DNA of 34,763 nt from JBEGTT01 sp041179245 (GTDB lineage Bacteria; Pseudomonadota; Gammaproteobacteria; Burkholderiales; Rhodocyclaceae), in the NCBI GenBank assembly GCA_041179245.1, contig JBEGTT010000011.1, forward strand, positions 1-34,763. Direction: 5' to 3'. Both the position numbers and the translations under genes were made by a program. This document shows positions 24,111-32,348 of this stretch, piece after piece (within the stretch, counting starts at the first letter, position 1; each line of letters starts with the position of its first letter). The notes below the pieces were generated by a model. It worked only from the letters and a program-made list of their open reading frames with translations, did no database searches and was not told where the DNA came from.

Positions 24111-25103
24111 TCATCCGAGCAAAGCCTCAACAAAGTCACGTGCTATGAATGGGCGAAGATCATCAATGCCTTCACCTACCCCAATGAAACGAATCGGCTT
24201 TGGGCACTGGCGGGCAATCGCTGCCACCACACCGCCCTTGGCGGAACCGTCCAGTTTGGTTAGCACCAGCCCGGTCACGCCCACCGCTTTGTCGAAGGAT
24301 TGAACCTGCTGCAAAGCGTTTTGGCCGATATTGGCATCGAGCACCAATAAGACTTCGTGTGGGCCGCTGGGTTCAGCCTTCTGAATGACCCGTTTAACCT
24401 TGGCGATTTCTTCCATCAGATGCAACTGGGTGGGTAGGCGACCTGCCGTATCGGCCAGAACGATGTCGATTCCTCGTGCTTTTGCAGCATTGATCGCATC
24501 AAAGATCACCGCCGCCGGATCGCCGGATTCCTGCGCAATCACGGCAACCCCATTACGTGCGCCCCATTCCATCAATTGTTCGCGAGCTGCAGCGCGGAAC
24601 GTGTCGCCAGCAGCGAGCAACACCTGTTTGCCCTGTTGTTGGAAATACTTGGCCAGTTTGCCGATGGAGGTGGTTTTGCCGGCGCCATTAACCCCCGTCA
24701 GCATGATGATGAAGGGTTGTTGGGTTTCTGGAACCACCAGTGGTTTTTCTAGGGGAAGCAGTAACTCAACCAAGGCCTCGGCGAGCGCTTCACGGATGGC
24801 TTCAGGGGTTTCGAGCTTGGCTTCTTTGGCTTTTTGTTTAAGGGTTGCTGTTAAGTGTTGGGTGGCCTCAACGCCAACGTCGCCCATCAACAGCAAGTCT
24901 TCCAATTCTTCCAGTAGTTGAGCATCGACCTTGCCCCGAGAAAACAGGTTTTTAATCTGTCCCCCCAACTGGGTCCGGCTGCGCGAAAGGCCTTGGAATA
25001 GGCGCTCGCGCCAAGAAGCTTTGGGGGGCGTTTCAGAAGGTGCAGGTGCATTATCTGCATCCGCTGCTGAAACAGTTTGTGATTTCTTGAGAAAGCCGAA
25101 CAT
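24111..25103 (-). CDS. ftsY: Signal recognition particle receptor FtsY
   Basis: A 330-residue GTPase that docks ribosomes carrying membrane proteins at the translocon by pairing with Ffh. The N-terminal A domain is short (MFGFLKKSQTVSAADAD and a Pro/Ala-rich stretch), the N domain includes SRTRTQLGGQI-type helices and LEELEDLLLMGDVG, and the G domain has GVNGAGKTTSIGKLAKYF, DTAGRLPTQ, TKLDGSAKGG and GVGEGIDDLRPF. The start MFGFLKK is the natural one. It is the first gene of ftsY-ftsE-ftsX and is divergent from the M16 peptidase genes, 97 bases apart. Confidence 0.95.
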   Translation of the reverse strand: MFGFLKKSQTVSAADADNAPAPSETPPKASWRERLFQGLSRSRTQLGGQIKNLFSRGKVDAQLLEELEDLLLMGDVGVEATQHLTATLKQKAKEAKLETPEAIREALAEALVELLLPLEKPLVVPETQQPFIIMLTGVNGAGKTTSIGKLAKYFQQQGKQVLLAAGDTFRAAAREQLMEWGARNGVAVIAQESGDPAAVIFDAINAAKARGIDIVLADTAGRLPTQLHLMEEIAKVKRVIQKAEPSGPHEVLLVLDANIGQNALQQVQSFDKAVGVTGLVLTKLDGSAKGGVVAAIARQCPKPIRFIGVGEGIDDLRPFIARDFVEALLG

Positions 25104-25200
25104 GGTTCGTTCCAGGATAATGCAGCTCTTTTCGGGATATCCGATAAGATGCTGGCCCGTTGATTTGGCTGAAAATTCTAGCAGAAAGCCCCTTCTTGCC

Positions 25201-26592
25201 ATGAAAAAACCCATTCTGATTTTTGTTGCCCTGATTTGTGCGATGTTGGGGCTTGTCCGCTCAACCCTCGCGGAGTCTCAGTTTTCCGATTTGGCGATCT
25301 ACAGCCAAACCTTACCCAATGGCATGCGCTTACTGGTGAAGGAAGACCATCGCTCCCCTACGGTAGCCCATATGGTCTGGTACAACGTTGGCAGTATGGA
25401 CGAGGTCGACGGGCATTCTGGCCTTGCCCACGCCCTTGAGCACATGATGTTCAAAGGTACGCCGAAACTGGGTCCCGGCCAGTTCAGCAAGCAGGTCGCG
25501 GCGGCGGGTGGGCGGGATAACGCTTTTACCAGCTTGGATTACACCGCCTATTTCCAGCAGATTCCGAAAGAAAAACTGGGTGAAATGATGGCCTTGGAGG
25601 CTGATCGGATGCGCCACCTGACGGTTGATCCCAAAGAATTTGCACAAGAAATTAAGGTGGTGATGGAAGAGCGGCGGATGCGGACTGACGACAATCCCCA
25701 AGCAACGCTGTTTGAACAGCTCAATGCGGTGGCATTTCAGGCGCACCCTTATCGTCGCCCGATTATTGGCTGGATGAACGATCTGGAAGCGATGACGGCA
25801 GCAGATGCCAAACGCTGGTATCAGGATTGGTATATTCCGAACAACGCTACGTTGGTGGTGGTCGGTGACGTTAATCCAGCGGAAGTTTTTAAGTTGGCCC
25901 AAAAAACCTACGGGGCACTTAAACCCCGTGTATTGCCTGAACGGCGCCAACAGCACGAGCCGGAACAGCGGGGCGTCCGTCGACTGGAAGTTTCTGCACC
26001 TGCCGAATTGCCGGTCTTGGTGATGGCGTACAAAGCGCCTTCTCTGCGTAAACCGGCGGAAGAAACCACCCCCTATGTTTTAAAAATGCTCGCCGCTATT
26101 TTGAATGGGCATGAAGCGGCTCGGCTGAATCAGCAACTGGTGCGCGAACAAGGGCTGGCTGTTTCCACCGGTGCAGATTACGACATGACATCGCGTGGCC
26201 CAGCCCTGTTTTACCTTTACGGTAGCCCTAGTCAGGGCAAAACGGTTGAAGCACTCGAAGCCGCGCTACGGGAACAGATTAAGCAAATTCAGGAAAGTGG
26301 CGTAACCGAAGAAGAGCTTAAACGCGCCAAAGCCCAGCTACTGGCTAGCGAAATATTCAAGCTGGACTCGGTATTTGGACAGGCCATGGAAATCGGGATG
26401 CTGGAATCTGCGGGCCTGTCATGGCGCGATCAGCCTACCTTATTGGCGGGTTTGCAGGCGGTGACTGCCGACGCTATTCAGGCACAAGCCAAAGCCCTGT
26501 TTTCAGATGCCAGTCTGACCGTTGGTGTGCTTTGCCCCACATCAGCCGCCAAACCCCCTGCACGCCGGCCAAGCTCGCCGGTTCGTCACTGA
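25201..26592 (+). CDS. M16 zinc peptidase, catalytic member
   Basis: A 463-residue insulinase/pitrilysin-type peptidase. A signal peptide is visible (KKPILIFVALICAMLGLVRSTLA), so it is exported to the periplasm. The inverted zinc motif HxxEH is intact as H77-A-L-E80-H81 in SGLAHALEHMMFKGT, and the third ligand region is VVMEERRMRTDDNP. The C-terminal domain follows after about residue 230. The start ATG 25201 is preferred to an in-frame extension that overlaps ftsY. It is followed 15 bases later by a second M16 gene without the metal motif, as in the heterodimeric bacterial pairs where one chain is catalytic. Confidence 0.92.
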   Translation: MKKPILIFVALICAMLGLVRSTLAESQFSDLAIYSQTLPNGMRLLVKEDHRSPTVAHMVWYNVGSMDEVDGHSGLAHALEHMMFKGTPKLGPGQFSKQVAAAGGRDNAFTSLDYTAYFQQIPKEKLGEMMALEADRMRHLTVDPKEFAQEIKVVMEERRMRTDDNPQATLFEQLNAVAFQAHPYRRPIIGWMNDLEAMTAADAKRWYQDWYIPNNATLVVVGDVNPAEVFKLAQKTYGALKPRVLPERRQQHEPEQRGVRRLEVSAPAELPVLVMAYKAPSLRKPAEETTPYVLKMLAAILNGHEAARLNQQLVREQGLAVSTGADYDMTSRGPALFYLYGSPSQGKTVEALEAALREQIKQIQESGVTEEELKRAKAQLLASEIFKLDSVFGQAMEIGMLESAGLSWRDQPTLLAGLQAVTADAIQAQAKALFSDASLTVGVLCPTSAAKPPARRPSSPVRH

Positions 26593-26607
26593 TTAAGGGA
26601 ACTCCTC

Positions 26608-27939
26608 ATGTCATTAAAAACCATTGGTTACCCGCTCAATAGCTGGCTGCTGATCGCGGTATCTCTGCTTACTTTGTTTACGCCGTTAGCTAACGCAGCA
26701 GCACCGATTCAACATTGGGTAACGCCTTCTGGAACGCCGGTTTATTTTGCCGAAACTAAAGGGCTGCCCATCGTTGATGTGCGTGTCGACTTCAATGCCG
26801 GTTCGGCCCAAGACCCGGTTGGTCAATCAGGTTTGGCTGCACTAACTCATACCCTGCTCGATTTAGGAGCTGGCTCGGATGATGAGGCCAGTATTGCGCG
26901 TAAATTTGCTGACCTTGGCGCACAACTCGGTGGTTCGGTTGAAATGGACCGAGCGAGCATCAGTCTGCGTTCGCTCAGCGCTAGCGACAAACTGCCGCCA
27001 GCGATGGCCTTACTTCGTCAGATTTTGTCCGCACCCCACTTTGACGCCAAGGTGTTGGAACGGGAACGCCAACGTTCTATGGCTGAACTGAAAGATGCGC
27101 TCACTCGCCCTGAGGTTCAGGCTAATCGCGCCTTCTGGCTAACCGTTTACGGCGACCATCCCTATGGGCGTCAGATGGATGAAGCGAGCTTGACTGCACT
27201 GACCCGTGACGAAGTAGTGACCTTCTTTCGCCAGCATTACACCCGCAATAACGCGGTGATTACGCTGGTCGGTGATCTGGACCGGGCGCACGCCGAAAAG
27301 TTGACCGGCAAACTCAGTGAAGTGCTTGCGCCAGCCGATTTGGCATCTGTTGCATCCATTCCTGAAGTGAGTATTGCCGCTGGCAAAACCGTGCAGATCG
27401 AGCATTCGGCATCACAAGCGCACATCCTGCTCGGGCTACCCACCATTCCACGGGGGCATGCCGATTTTTTCCCGCTATTGGTCGGTAATTACACGCTGGG
27501 CGGCGGTGGTTTTGTTTCTCGGCTAATGCAGGAAGTTCGCGAAAAACGTGGTTTTGCTTACAGTGTTTATAGTTATGTTGCCCCGATGCGTCAGGCCGGG
27601 CCATTTCAAATAGGACTGCAAACTAAGCGCGATCAAGCGGCAGATGCGCTAAAACTTACCCGTTCCGTCTTAGAAAGTTTTGTTGCGGAAGGCCCGAGTG
27701 ACAAAGAACTGGCTGCCGCCAAAGCCAATCTTGTCGGAGGTTTTCCGCTGCGGCTGGACAGTAACAAAAAACTCTTGGAAAACGTTGCCGTGATTGGTTA
27801 TTACGGCCTGCCGCTGGACTGGCTGGATACCTATCAGGCCAAAATCAGCAAAGTGAGCCGCGATGAAATTCGGCAGGCATTTAAGCGACATATTCGCGGC
27901 GAGAATTTGAACACAGTGATTGTCGGTGGTGGTGAGTGA
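26608..27939 (+). CDS. M16-family protein, non-catalytic partner
   Basis: A 443-residue paralogue of the preceding peptidase with its own signal peptide (LLIAVSLLTLFTPLANAAA). The place of the HxxEH motif reads LTHTLLDLG, so the catalytic glutamate and second histidine are missing and it should not bind zinc. The R/Y-type substrate-binding region near REKRGFAYSVYSY is kept in the C-terminal half. In other bacteria such pairs form heterodimers; this one is expected to do the same. AAGGGA stands nine bases before the ATG. Its stop overlaps the rsmD start. Confidence 0.92.
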   Translation: MSLKTIGYPLNSWLLIAVSLLTLFTPLANAAAPIQHWVTPSGTPVYFAETKGLPIVDVRVDFNAGSAQDPVGQSGLAALTHTLLDLGAGSDDEASIARKFADLGAQLGGSVEMDRASISLRSLSASDKLPPAMALLRQILSAPHFDAKVLERERQRSMAELKDALTRPEVQANRAFWLTVYGDHPYGRQMDEASLTALTRDEVVTFFRQHYTRNNAVITLVGDLDRAHAEKLTGKLSEVLAPADLASVASIPEVSIAAGKTVQIEHSASQAHILLGLPTIPRGHADFFPLLVGNYTLGGGGFVSRLMQEVREKRGFAYSVYSYVAPMRQAGPFQIGLQTKRDQAADALKLTRSVLESFVAEGPSDKELAAAKANLVGGFPLRLDSNKKLLENVAVIGYYGLPLDWLDTYQAKISKVSRDEIRQAFKRHIRGENLNTVIVGGGE

Positions 27940-28511
27940 AAGCAAAGGGTAATAGTGCTGCGAACACTGTTCGCATCATTGGGGGCCAATGGCGGCGTTC
28001 CTTATTGCATTTCCCGGACAGCGTAGGTTTGCGTCCAACCCCGGATCGGGTGCGGGAAACGTTGTTCAACTGGCTGGGGCAGGAACTCAACGGACAGCGT
28101 TGCCTCGATTTGTTTGCTGGTAGCGGAGCGCTGGGTTTTGAGGCCGCGTCCCGGGGGGCTGAAAAAGTTGTGTTGGTGGAACAGTCCCCAGTTGTTCGCC
28201 GGGCGCTGGTCGACAATCAGCAACGATTGAAAGCCGGTGCGCAGATCGAGATTCTTGGCGGAGATGCCCTCAAAATCGCGGCTCAAATTGGCGGGCAGAC
28301 GGATGCCCCAAAATTTGACGTGTTGTTTCTTGATCCGCCGTATCACCAAGGTTGGTTAGAAAAAATCGCGCCACTGCTCGGAAACTTACTCAAACCAGAA
28401 GGCTCGCTCTATGTCGAGTCTGAACACCCGCTGGGAACCTTGGGTGACTGGGGCACCGTCCGTGAAGGCAAAGCCGGTCAGGTTTATTACCACCTGATGC
28501 GGGTTATTTGA
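27936..28511 (+). CDS. rsmD: 16S rRNA m2G966 methyltransferase RsmD
   Basis: A 191-residue SAM methyltransferase that modifies G966 of 16S rRNA in the 30S subunit. Seen: RIIGGQWRRSLLHFPDSVGLRPTPDRVRETLFNWL, motif I DLFAGSGALGFEAASRGA, and the catalytic FLDPPY. The start is a GTG whose bases overlap the TGA of the upstream M16 gene (GTGA), implying coupling. In many proteobacteria rsmD sits near ftsYEX, as here. Length is normal. Confidence 0.93.
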   Translation: MKAKGNSAANTVRIIGGQWRRSLLHFPDSVGLRPTPDRVRETLFNWLGQELNGQRCLDLFAGSGALGFEAASRGAEKVVLVEQSPVVRRALVDNQQRLKAGAQIEILGGDALKIAAQIGGQTDAPKFDVLFLDPPYHQGWLEKIAPLLGNLLKPEGSLYVESEHPLGTLGDWGTVREGKAGQVYYHLMRVI

Positions 28512-28531
28512 GGAGGGTGGGGGGCGGGGCG

Positions 28532-29386
28532 TTAAGCTTCGTCGCCACCGGTTCGGCACATGAGACGAGCGTCGTTATCTCTAATGGCTTGCTCGACTTC
28601 CATGAGGACGGCGCCTACGTCGGCAATATGTTCATCAAGAACAACATTCCCGGTCAGAACGTAATCGGGCGTCAGTAGGCCGTCTTCGTACAAGCCCCAA
28701 ATCTCCTTGCCGAACTGTGAGTTGCTCAAAGTAGGGGCGAAAGCGCTGAAGTACGTTCGCAAGTTGATTACGTCACGCTCAAGCATTTCAGCTGCAGTGC
28801 TGTTAGCTGCTGCATCGATCGCCTGTGGCAAGTCGATGATAACCGGACCGTCTTCGCCGACAAGGATGTTGTACTCCGACAAATCCCCGTGAACGATCCC
28901 AGCGCACAGCATCCGCACCACTTGATTTACCAGCATCCCGTGATATTCCAGCGCCAGAGTCTCGTCGAGCTCAACGTCATTGAGGCGCGGCGCCGGATTG
29001 CCCTCTGCATCCGTCACCAAATCCATGAGCAAGACACCTTCGTGGCAAATATAAGGCTGGGGAACACGTACGCCTGCATTGGCTAAACGATACAGCGCAT
29101 CTACCTCGGCATTCTGCCAAACCTCTTCCTGCATCTTGCGGCCGTAGCGGCTTCCCTTTTCCATAGCCCGCGCTTGCCGGCTATTTTTGACTTTACGACC
29201 TTCCTGATACGAGGCCGCCTTTTTGAAACTACGCTGATTGGCTTCTTTGTAAACCTTGGCACACCGAATGTCTTCACCACAACGAACGACGTATACCGTC
29301 GCTTCCTTGCCGCTCATCAATTGCCCAAGAACTTCGTCAATCAAGCCCTCTTCAACGAGGGGGAGGAGTCGCTTGGGTGTCTTCAT
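28532..29386 (-). CDS. RIO-family atypical serine/threonine kinase
   Basis: A 284-residue RIO1-type kinase. Seen: nucleotide loop in VLGQLMSGKEATVYVVRCGED, lysine in IRCAKVYKEANQRSFKK, the RIO-specific GSRYGRKMQEEVWQNAEVDALYRLANAGVRVPQPY block, catalytic loop GIVHGDLSEYNILV and the metal-binding IIDLPQAID. All catalytic residues are present. Bacterial RIO kinases are poorly understood; archaeal and eukaryotic relatives act in small-subunit ribosome maturation. Its ATG overlaps the stop of a small basic protein gene upstream (ATGA), so the two are co-expressed. It is convergent with rsmD, 20 bases apart. Confidence 0.92.
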   Translation of the reverse strand: MKTPKRLLPLVEEGLIDEVLGQLMSGKEATVYVVRCGEDIRCAKVYKEANQRSFKKAASYQEGRKVKNSRQARAMEKGSRYGRKMQEEVWQNAEVDALYRLANAGVRVPQPYICHEGVLLMDLVTDAEGNPAPRLNDVELDETLALEYHGMLVNQVVRMLCAGIVHGDLSEYNILVGEDGPVIIDLPQAIDAAANSTAAEMLERDVINLRTYFSAFAPTLSNSQFGKEIWGLYEDGLLTPDYVLTGNVVLDEHIADVGAVLMEVEQAIRDNDARLMCRTGGDEA

Positions 29387-29565
29387 CTGGCGGGCACATT
29401 TTCGGTACTCGAACTAGATGAAACTGTGTCGTCACAAGAATCGTCCACATTAACCGATTTTCCTGCAGCCTTATCAGCCAGTTTCTGAAGGCGCTTCTCC
29501 TCCTGCTTATTCTTCTTAGACAGATCTCTCTGCCGTTTCTCAAACTGGTAATTTGTCTTTGCCAA
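29383..29565 (-). CDS. Small basic protein coupled to the RIO kinase
   Basis: A 60-residue protein with a strongly charged N-terminal helix (KTNYQFEKRQRDLSKKNKQEEKRLQKLADK) and a Ser-rich acidic tail. I do not know its function. The start is taken as the TTG at 29565-29563 because AGAGGA lies six bases before it, while an ATG two codons upstream sits directly against that site with no spacing. The product then begins MAKTNYQF. The stop codon overlaps the RIO kinase start, which is good evidence that it is real. A rRNA-binding or kinase substrate role is possible but unproven. Confidence 0.72.
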   Translation of the reverse strand: MAKTNYQFEKRQRDLSKKNKQEEKRLQKLADKAAGKSVNVDDSCDDTVSSSSSTENVPAR

Positions 29566-29683
29566 GTGCATTCCTCTGCTTGTCGCGGTGACGGTATGAA
29601 CACGTGAGGTGAAAGTGCGTCAAAAGAGGCGGTCTTGCACCGGCATAACACCGGACACGCGGAGTTTAAATTTATCGGATACA

Positions 29684-29716
29684 AAAAAGGCAACCCGGTG
29701 GGGTTGCCTTTTTGCC
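29684..29716 (-). terminator. Terminator downstream of tRNA-Phe
   Basis: AAAAAGGCAACCC, loop, GGGTTGCCTTTTT: a 13-bp stem with runs of A on one side and T on the other. It lies about 25 bases after the tRNA-Phe 3' end and ends that transcript; by symmetry it could act in both directions, but no plus-strand gene needs it. Confidence 0.88.
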
Positions 29717-29738
29717 TTGAGACACAAGGGAAGTTCGG

Positions 29739-29814
29739 TGGTGGCCAATCGCGGAATCGAACCACGGACACGCGGATTTTCAATCCGCTGCTCTACCAAC
29801 TGAGCTAATTGGCC
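29739..29814 (-). tRNA. tRNA-Phe (GAA anticodon)
   Basis: A 76-nucleotide tRNA on the minus strand. The acceptor stem is GGCCAAT paired with ATTGGCC, the D-loop AGCTCAGTTGGTAGAGC is canonical, the anticodon stem-loop GCGGATTGAAAATCCGC holds GAA, and the T arm GTGGTTCGATTCCGC is intact. The CCA end is encoded. It reads phenylalanine codons UUC and UUU. Confidence 0.97.
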
Positions 29815-29829
29815 ATAAAAGGAGGCCGC

Positions 29830-29858
29830 ATTATAGGGGGCGCTAATCAGCTCGTCAA
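29830..29858 (-). promoter_or_regulatory. Sigma-70 promoter of tRNA-Phe
   Basis: On the minus strand TTGACG (29858-29853), a 17-base spacer, then TATAAT (29835-29830). The spacer just before the -10 and the stretch after it are GC-rich (GCGGCC), like the discriminators of stable RNA promoters that ppGpp inhibits. The tRNA begins 15 bases after the -10. Confidence 0.9.
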
Positions 29859-29920
29859 AGAAAAATTTGTATCGGAGTGATTTTCTTTAGGGTTGGGCTG
29901 TAAGGTGAACGTAAGATGGG

Positions 29921-29948
29921 TTGAATAGTATGCCCACTGCTGTATTAG
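29921..29948 (+). promoter_or_regulatory. Candidate promoter of the acetate uptake operon
   Basis: TTGAAT (29921-29926), 16 bases, TATTAG (29943-29948), followed by AAAGGAGG before the first gene. It is a reasonable sigma-70 match but not a strong one. Nothing else is seen between the tRNA promoter and the gene start at 29979. Confidence 0.4.
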
Positions 29949-29978
29949 CAAACTTCCGTTTTACCAAAGGAGGAATCC

Positions 29979-30350
29979 ATGCAAGATATTAACGAAAAGA
30001 TTCAAGCGAACCCTAAGTTTCAAAAGTTCGTAAGTATGCGTAATGGCTACTCAATTATTATGACTGTGCTGATGATCGTGGTCTATTTTGGCTACATTCT
30101 GTTGATTGCCTTCAACAAAGAATGGTTAGCTACCAAGTTGGTGCCGGCTGTGACGCAAGTTACAAGCAATCCAGAAACCGGTGAAGCAATTACCACCATC
30201 ATCTCTGCTGGTACCGCAACGTCCTACGGTATTCCACTCGGTGTTGGTGTGATTGTATTTACCATTCTGCTGACCAATATCTACGTTCGTCGTGCGAACA
30301 CTGAGTTTGACACGATCAACGCAGAAATCATCAAGGAGGCTCAACAGTGA
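29979..30350 (+). CDS. DUF485 membrane protein, ActP partner
   Basis: A 123-residue inner membrane protein with two membrane segments at about 25-45 (YSIIMTVLMIVVYFGYILLIAF) and about 85-105 (IPLGVGVIVFTILLTNIY). DUF485 (YjcH-type) genes almost always precede sodium/acetate symporter genes, as here. The N-terminal NPKFQKFVSMRNG is the family pattern. AAAGGAGG stands six bases before the ATG. The actP start overlaps its stop (TGATG). It may assist folding or regulation of the transporter. Confidence 0.92.
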   Translation: MQDINEKIQANPKFQKFVSMRNGYSIIMTVLMIVVYFGYILLIAFNKEWLATKLVPAVTQVTSNPETGEAITTIISAGTATSYGIPLGVGVIVFTILLTNIYVRRANTEFDTINAEIIKEAQQ

Positions 30351-32029
30351 TGCGCTCTAACAAACTCATTCTGGGGCTGCTGGCCCTTTGTGCCGCTGGT
30401 GCAGCTTTCGCCGCTGGTGCCGATCTTGGTAACACGACTAAACAAGCAACCAACTGGACCGCAATTGTGATGTTTGCGATTTTCGTTGGTGGTACGTTGT
30501 TCATCACGAAATGGGCTGCAAGCAAAACAAAGTCAGCTGCTGACTTCTATACGGCGGGCGGTGGTATCACTGGCTTTCAGAATGGCCTAGCGATTGCGGG
30601 TGACTACATGTCAGCTGCGTCTTTCCTAGGTATTTCCGGTCTGGTATTTGCCAACGGCTTTGACGGCTTGATCTTCTCGATTGGCTGGTTGGTGGGTTGG
30701 CCTATTATTACCTTCCTGATGGCTGAACGTCTGCGTAACTTGGGTATGTATACCTTTGCTGACGTTGCTGGTTACCGTTTTGCGCAAACGCCGATTCGGA
30801 CGTTTGCTGCAACTGGTTCCTTGGTCGTTGTGGCTTTCTACATGATTGCCCAGATGGTGGGTGCTGGTCAGTTGATCAAGGTTCTGTTCGGCCTTGAATA
30901 CACAGTTGCCGTTGTTATCGTTGGCGTGATTATGATGATGTATGTGTTGTTTGGCGGTATGACTGCTACAACATGGGTACAGATCATTAAGGCTGTGATG
31001 CTACTGTGTGGCGCAACGTTTATGGCGTTGGCTGTGCTGTTGCAATTCGGTTTCAATCCAGAAGCACTGTTCGCTAAAGCGGTTGAAGTTCATAGCAAAC
31101 ACGACGCAATCATGTCTCCAGGCGCACTGATCAAAGATCCAATCTCCGCGATTTCCGTAGGTATGGCGCTGATGTTCGGTACTGCTGGTCTGCCACACAT
31201 TCTACAAAGATTCTTTACGGTTCCATCCGCAAAAGAAGCGCGTAAGTCTGTGGGTTGGGCAACAACATGGATCGGTTACTTCTACATCCTGACCTTCATT
31301 ATCGGCTTCGGCGCGATCGTGAATCTGACTGCGGCACCAGAAACCTATTACGTAGGCGGTGAGTTGGCTAAGGGTCTGAAGGGTGGCGGCAATATGGCTG
31401 CGGTTCATTTGGCTAATGCTGTTGGTGGTGACCTGTTCTTGGGCTTCATCTCTGCAGTTGCTTTCGCAACGATTCTGGCTGTGGTTGCTGGTCTGACACT
31501 GTCTGGTGCATCTGCTGTGTCACACGACTTGTACGCAACAGTGATTAAGAAGGGTCAGGCTGATTCAGCTTCTGAACTGCGCGTTTCTAAGATCACAACA
31601 CTGTGCCTAGGTGCATTGGCGGTGGTTCTGGGTATCGCGTTTGAAAAGCAAAACGTTGCCTTTATGGTGATGCTTGCGTTTGCGATTGCGTGTTCAGCTA
31701 ACTTCCCAGTTCTGTTTATGTCTGTTCTGTGGAAGAACTGTACGACTAAGGGTGCCGTAACGGGTGGGTTCGTAGGTCTGTTCCTGTCTGTTGGCTTGAC
31801 TGTGGTTTCCCCAGCTGTTTGGGAAGCTACATTGGGTAACCCTAAAGGTTCTGCATGGTTCCAGTACTCTTCTCCAGCTATCTTCTCGATGACAGCGGCC
31901 TTCTTCACTATCTGGTTGGTGTCTATTCTGGATAACAGCGAACAGGCCAAGAAAGAACGTGCATTGTTCCCTGCGCAGCACGCTCGTTCCGAAACCGGTA
32001 TGGGTGCTGCTGTTAGTGGCGGTCACTAA
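30350..32029 (+). CDS. actP: Sodium/acetate symporter ActP
   Basis: A 559-residue solute:sodium symporter for acetate and other short carboxylates. Seen: an N-terminal signal-like segment (LILGLLALCAAGAAFAAGA), then about 13 membrane segments, the conserved SAADFYTAGGGITGFQNGLAIAGDYMSAASFLG with the sodium site, and GTAGLPHILQRFFTVPSAKEARKS. Length matches the family. The start is the ATG at 30350; a GTG at 30347 (one codon earlier) is equally possible because the AAGGAGG site suits both. A strong terminator follows at 32054-32083. Confidence 0.95.
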   Translation: MRSNKLILGLLALCAAGAAFAAGADLGNTTKQATNWTAIVMFAIFVGGTLFITKWAASKTKSAADFYTAGGGITGFQNGLAIAGDYMSAASFLGISGLVFANGFDGLIFSIGWLVGWPIITFLMAERLRNLGMYTFADVAGYRFAQTPIRTFAATGSLVVVAFYMIAQMVGAGQLIKVLFGLEYTVAVVIVGVIMMMYVLFGGMTATTWVQIIKAVMLLCGATFMALAVLLQFGFNPEALFAKAVEVHSKHDAIMSPGALIKDPISAISVGMALMFGTAGLPHILQRFFTVPSAKEARKSVGWATTWIGYFYILTFIIGFGAIVNLTAAPETYYVGGELAKGLKGGGNMAAVHLANAVGGDLFLGFISAVAFATILAVVAGLTLSGASAVSHDLYATVIKKGQADSASELRVSKITTLCLGALAVVLGIAFEKQNVAFMVMLAFAIACSANFPVLFMSVLWKNCTTKGAVTGGFVGLFLSVGLTVVSPAVWEATLGNPKGSAWFQYSSPAIFSMTAAFFTIWLVSILDNSEQAKKERALFPAQHARSETGMGAAVSGGH

Positions 32030-32053
32030 GTTCTGAGTAACTTAGAACAGGTA

Positions 32054-32083
32054 AAGCCCGGACCTAGTGTCCGGGTTTTTTTT
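32054..32083 (+). terminator. Rho-independent terminator of actP operon
   Basis: CCCGGAC, loop CTAGT, GTCCGGG, then a run of eight T. It starts about 25 bases after the actP stop. The strong stem and T-tract make termination near complete. Confidence 0.92.
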
Positions 32084-32202
32084 ATCGATTTTTTGGCTAA
32101 AATGAAAAAACCGGATCACACCATGCGGCGGTCCGGTTATATTTGGGCAGAGCAAAAAAATGGTAGGGAGTGGGTCGGTGCAGAACCTAACCACCCCCTG
32201 AA

Positions 32203-32218
32203 TCTCAATAAATTGAGA
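32203..32218. other. 16-bp dyad between actP and the two-component genes
   Basis: TCTCAAT, AA, ATTGAGA is a perfect dyad 27 bases before a possible 21-codon ORF. It could be an operator for the response regulator or an RNA hairpin; which one cannot be decided from sequence. Confidence 0.4.
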
Positions 32219-32244
32219 CTCCAGAGACCAAAAGGAGAACAGCA

Positions 32245-32310
32245 ATGCTATTTTCAGCGGTTTCTCTGACATCAGGCTTACATCCAGCAATCAAGATGGA
32301 AATTGGATAG
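32245..32310 (+). CDS. Possible 21-residue leader peptide
   Basis: An ORF of 21 codons, MLFSAVSLTSGLHPAIKMEIG, with AAAAGGAG seven bases before its ATG, the best ribosome binding site in this gap. It ends 38 bases before the response regulator start. I do not recognise the peptide. It could be a regulatory leader ORF, or chance. The rest of the 2084-base-scale gap 32084-32348 holds no other gene I can support. Confidence 0.35.
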   Translation: MLFSAVSLTSGLHPAIKMEIG

Positions 32311-32348
32311 ACAATTTAACCCGCAATACAACCCATACCTGGAGAGTC

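Noticed and set aside
29352..29803. Open frames on both strands across the tRNA-Phe gene and its terminator
   Set aside because: They run through a tRNA and a perfect terminator and have no family similarity.
32105..32138. Second hairpin (AACCGGA/TCCGGTT) with a T-run when read on the minus strand
   Set aside because: No minus-strand gene ends here that it could serve; the stem is separated by a 16-base loop, so it is weak.
32042..32290. Minus-strand frame of 82 codons after actP
   Set aside because: It covers the actP terminator and the strong ribosome binding site of the other strand, and the protein has no recognisable features.
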